From Dehalococcoidales bacterium (GTDB lineage Bacteria; Chloroflexota; Dehalococcoidia; Dehalococcoidales; UBA2162), in NCBI GenBank assembly GCA_020343555.1, contig CP070800.1:2055421-2062689 (forward strand): a DNA stretch of 7,269 nucleotides, read 5' to 3'. The notes under the pieces were generated by a model that was given only the letters and a program-made list of their open reading frames with translations, did not search any database and was not told where the DNA came from. A program made the translations under genes and the position numbers. This document shows positions 5,838 to 7,269 of this stretch, piece after piece (within the stretch, counting starts at the first letter, position 1; the number at the start of each line of letters is the position of its first letter).

Positions 5838-6755
5838 TCAGGATTTCACAATGATTCTTAGATTACAGTCTGAGATAGTGCACTGGCTGCATTCGGTATC
5901 ACAGGGTTCCAGGTGGATGGTAACACTGACTCTGTTCAACCTGTCTTCTATATCATGCTCGATATGGTCCGCCATATTGTGGGCATCTTCAAGACTCATG
6001 TTTTTCGGCAACAGCAGGTGAAGGTCAACGAAACGCTGGTTCCCTGCTTTACGGGTACGTACTTTATGATAACCTGCAAGCTGAGTAGTGTGCTCCTCTA
6101 TACAGGAGATCAGAGTTTCTTCTTCATCTTCGGGCAGTTTTCTATCCAGTAACTCACCGAATGATTTTCTTAATATGTCGAAGGCTGTTTTCAGTATTAT
6201 TAAAGCTACCGCTATACCAACGATAGAATCGAGCATACTGAAACCAGTAATACGGATGAATATCATCGCTACGAGTACGCCGACGGCTGAATATATATCT
6301 GCATTGATATTATGAGCTGAAGCTTCCAGCGCCAGTGAATCGGTTAATCTTGACACTTTCATTAAGTGTCTCGACAAGAATATGCTTGCCAGCACTGATA
6401 CCAGCATGACGGCAATTCCGGCTTCGGACATTTCTATCTCGGCACCCGAGATAATCCTTTCAACAGCCGAGTAGATGATCCATCCTCCGGCACCGAATAT
6501 CAGTAACGACTGGACGATTGCGGCTATTCCTTCAACCTTACCATGTCCGAACGGATGCTCTTTATCAGCAGGTTCATCAGCCATGCGAACGGCAAAAACA
6601 GTAATACTTACAGCGAATAAATCAAGAAAACTGTCTACCGCCTGGGCAGTGATGCTGATGCTGCCGGTAAGAAAAGCGACGACAGCCTTCATAATCACCA
6701 GGCTGAGTATAACAATAAGTGAAAGTCTGGCTGCTCCCTTTCTCGTTGAAAACAT
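5838..6755 (-). CDS. Cation diffusion facilitator (CDF) metal transporter
   Basis: A 305-aa inner-membrane exporter of divalent metals such as Zn2+ or Fe2+, driven by proton exchange. About six membrane segments are visible (roughly 12-30, 34-58, 78-98, 112-128, 152-170, 176-194), followed by a cytoplasmic domain (about 200-285). The transport site appears complete: D41 and D45 in helix 2 (AVDSFLDL) and H148 and D152 in helix 5 (HNINAD), the DD-HD arrangement of E. coli FieF/YiiP. The loop motif HPFGHGKVEG (67-76) is typical. The tail has C285, C289, C292 and C297 after HLEP, a likely extra metal-binding or sensing site. AGGG lies eight bases before the ATG. The gene begins 51 bp after secF. 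Metal specificity cannot be read with confidence from the sequence. Confidence 0.92.
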   Translation of the reverse strand: MFSTRKGAARLSLIVILSLVIMKAVVAFLTGSISITAQAVDSFLDLFAVSITVFAVRMADEPADKEHPFGHGKVEGIAAIVQSLLIFGAGGWIIYSAVERIISGAEIEMSEAGIAVMLVSVLASIFLSRHLMKVSRLTDSLALEASAHNINADIYSAVGVLVAMIFIRITGFSMLDSIVGIAVALIILKTAFDILRKSFGELLDRKLPEDEEETLISCIEEHTTQLAGYHKVRTRKAGNQRFVDLHLLLPKNMSLEDAHNMADHIEHDIEDRLNRVSVTIHLEPCDTECSQCTISDCNLRIIVKS

Positions 6756-6806
6756 AAGTAATTCCCTGGATCGTGCGATTTGCCAGATTTTAGGTTTACC
6801 GGTAAT

Positions 6807-7269
6807 CTAACCCTGCCGGCTACCTCTCCATGCGACCAGTAGTGAGGGTGCGATGAACAGCGAACTGTACGTACCGGCAATGATACCTACGAGGAGTATT
6901 GCCGTAAAATTCTGTATCACTGTACCCACAAAGAACATCAAAGCCAGCACCACGAGGATAGTTGTTAAACTGGTATTGAGAGACCGTGTCAACGTCTCGA
7001 TAAGACTGTTATTTACCACGGTGACAAAAGAAGACCTGGTATCGCTGAGGAGATTTTCACGGATCCTGTCGAAAACGACCACGGTATTATTTACACTGTA
7101 ACCGATCACGGCAAGTATACCTATAACAAATTTCAGGTCGATCTCCCAGCCGAAAAGACCTCCCAGAACTGCGAAAACTCCAAGAGCAATAAGAGTATCA
7201 TGAACCAGAGCTATTATCGCGCAGATACCATAGTGGAATGGATGCGGCATTCTTCGGAACGCCCAGGCA
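6807..7269 (-). CDS. secF: Protein translocase subunit SecF, 3' part only
   Basis: This is the C-terminal half of SecF, the membrane protein that with SecD uses the proton gradient to help SecYEG pull proteins across the membrane. The frame stays open to the window edge. An ATG at 7248-7250 is internal, because the upstream residues AWAFRR continue the family sequence. Visible motifs are FHYGICAIIALVHDTLIALG, the core VIGYSVNNTVVVFDRIREN, and closing helices ending SLFIAPSLLVAW, which together span about four of the six membrane segments. Most SecF proteins read ND where this one reads NN in the core motif. The stop is TAG. A secD gene would be expected beyond the right edge but cannot be seen. 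Confidence 0.93.
   Translation of the reverse strand, partial: AWAFRRMPHPFHYGICAIIALVHDTLIALGVFAVLGGLFGWEIDLKFVIGILAVIGYSVNNTVVVFDRIRENLLSDTRSSFVTVVNNSLIETLTRSLNTSLTTILVVLALMFFVGTVIQNFTAILLVGIIAGTYSSLFIAPSLLVAWRGSRQG

Overview
The window reads as a stretch of bacterial chromosome. Every supported protein gene lies on the minus strand, so transcription runs from high to low coordinates. A bacterial SecF, GTG starts at three genes and clear Shine-Dalgarno sequences (including a 9-base AGGAGGTGG) point to Bacteria. A two-gene SufC/SufB-type Fe-S assembly pair without SufA, SufD, SufS or SufU, a NurA nuclease, a free HAS-barrel protein and a QueG/RdhA-like ferredoxin fold suggest an anaerobe, most likely of the Dehalococcoidia (Chloroflexota) type. 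That placement is inference from gene content and was not tested by a search.

Layout in the direction of transcription. The right edge holds the 3' part of secF (6807-7269, cut by the window end), then a cation diffusion facilitator with a cysteine-rich tail (5838-6755). The 121-bp gap that follows carries a sigma70-like promoter and, on the opposite strand, what looks like the 5' half of a tRNA. This promoter probably drives a tight operon: sufC (4955-5716), sufB (4006-4962, overlapping sufC by 8 bp), cutA (3679-3990) and a nurA-family nuclease (2455-3651). The operon closes with a strong hairpin terminator at 2413-2454. A 321-bp gap without a convincing gene precedes a double-cluster Fe-S protein (1324-2133) and a stand-alone HAS-barrel protein (652-1245). 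These two are separated by an AT-rich tract with a 7-bp period. The left end holds a 118-130 bp palindromic, MITE-like element (about 500-629) next to a GNAT acetyltransferase gene (12-479) broken by an in-frame TAG.

How the parts fit. The sufCB pair should assemble Fe-S clusters, and the downstream 8-cysteine protein is an obvious kind of client. NurA and the HAS-barrel protein belong to the HerA-NurA DNA end-resection world, but no HerA ATPase is visible here. Cysteine clusters recur in four of the proteins: the SufC tail, the CDF tail, the NurA insert and the Fe-S protein. The least ordinary points are the Fe-S assembly/cutA/nurA operon with its four-cysteine NurA, the orphan HAS-barrel protein, the tRNA half next to the operon promoter, and the decayed acetyltransferase beside a mobile palindrome. 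I did not find a defence system, CRISPR array, rRNA or complete tRNA.
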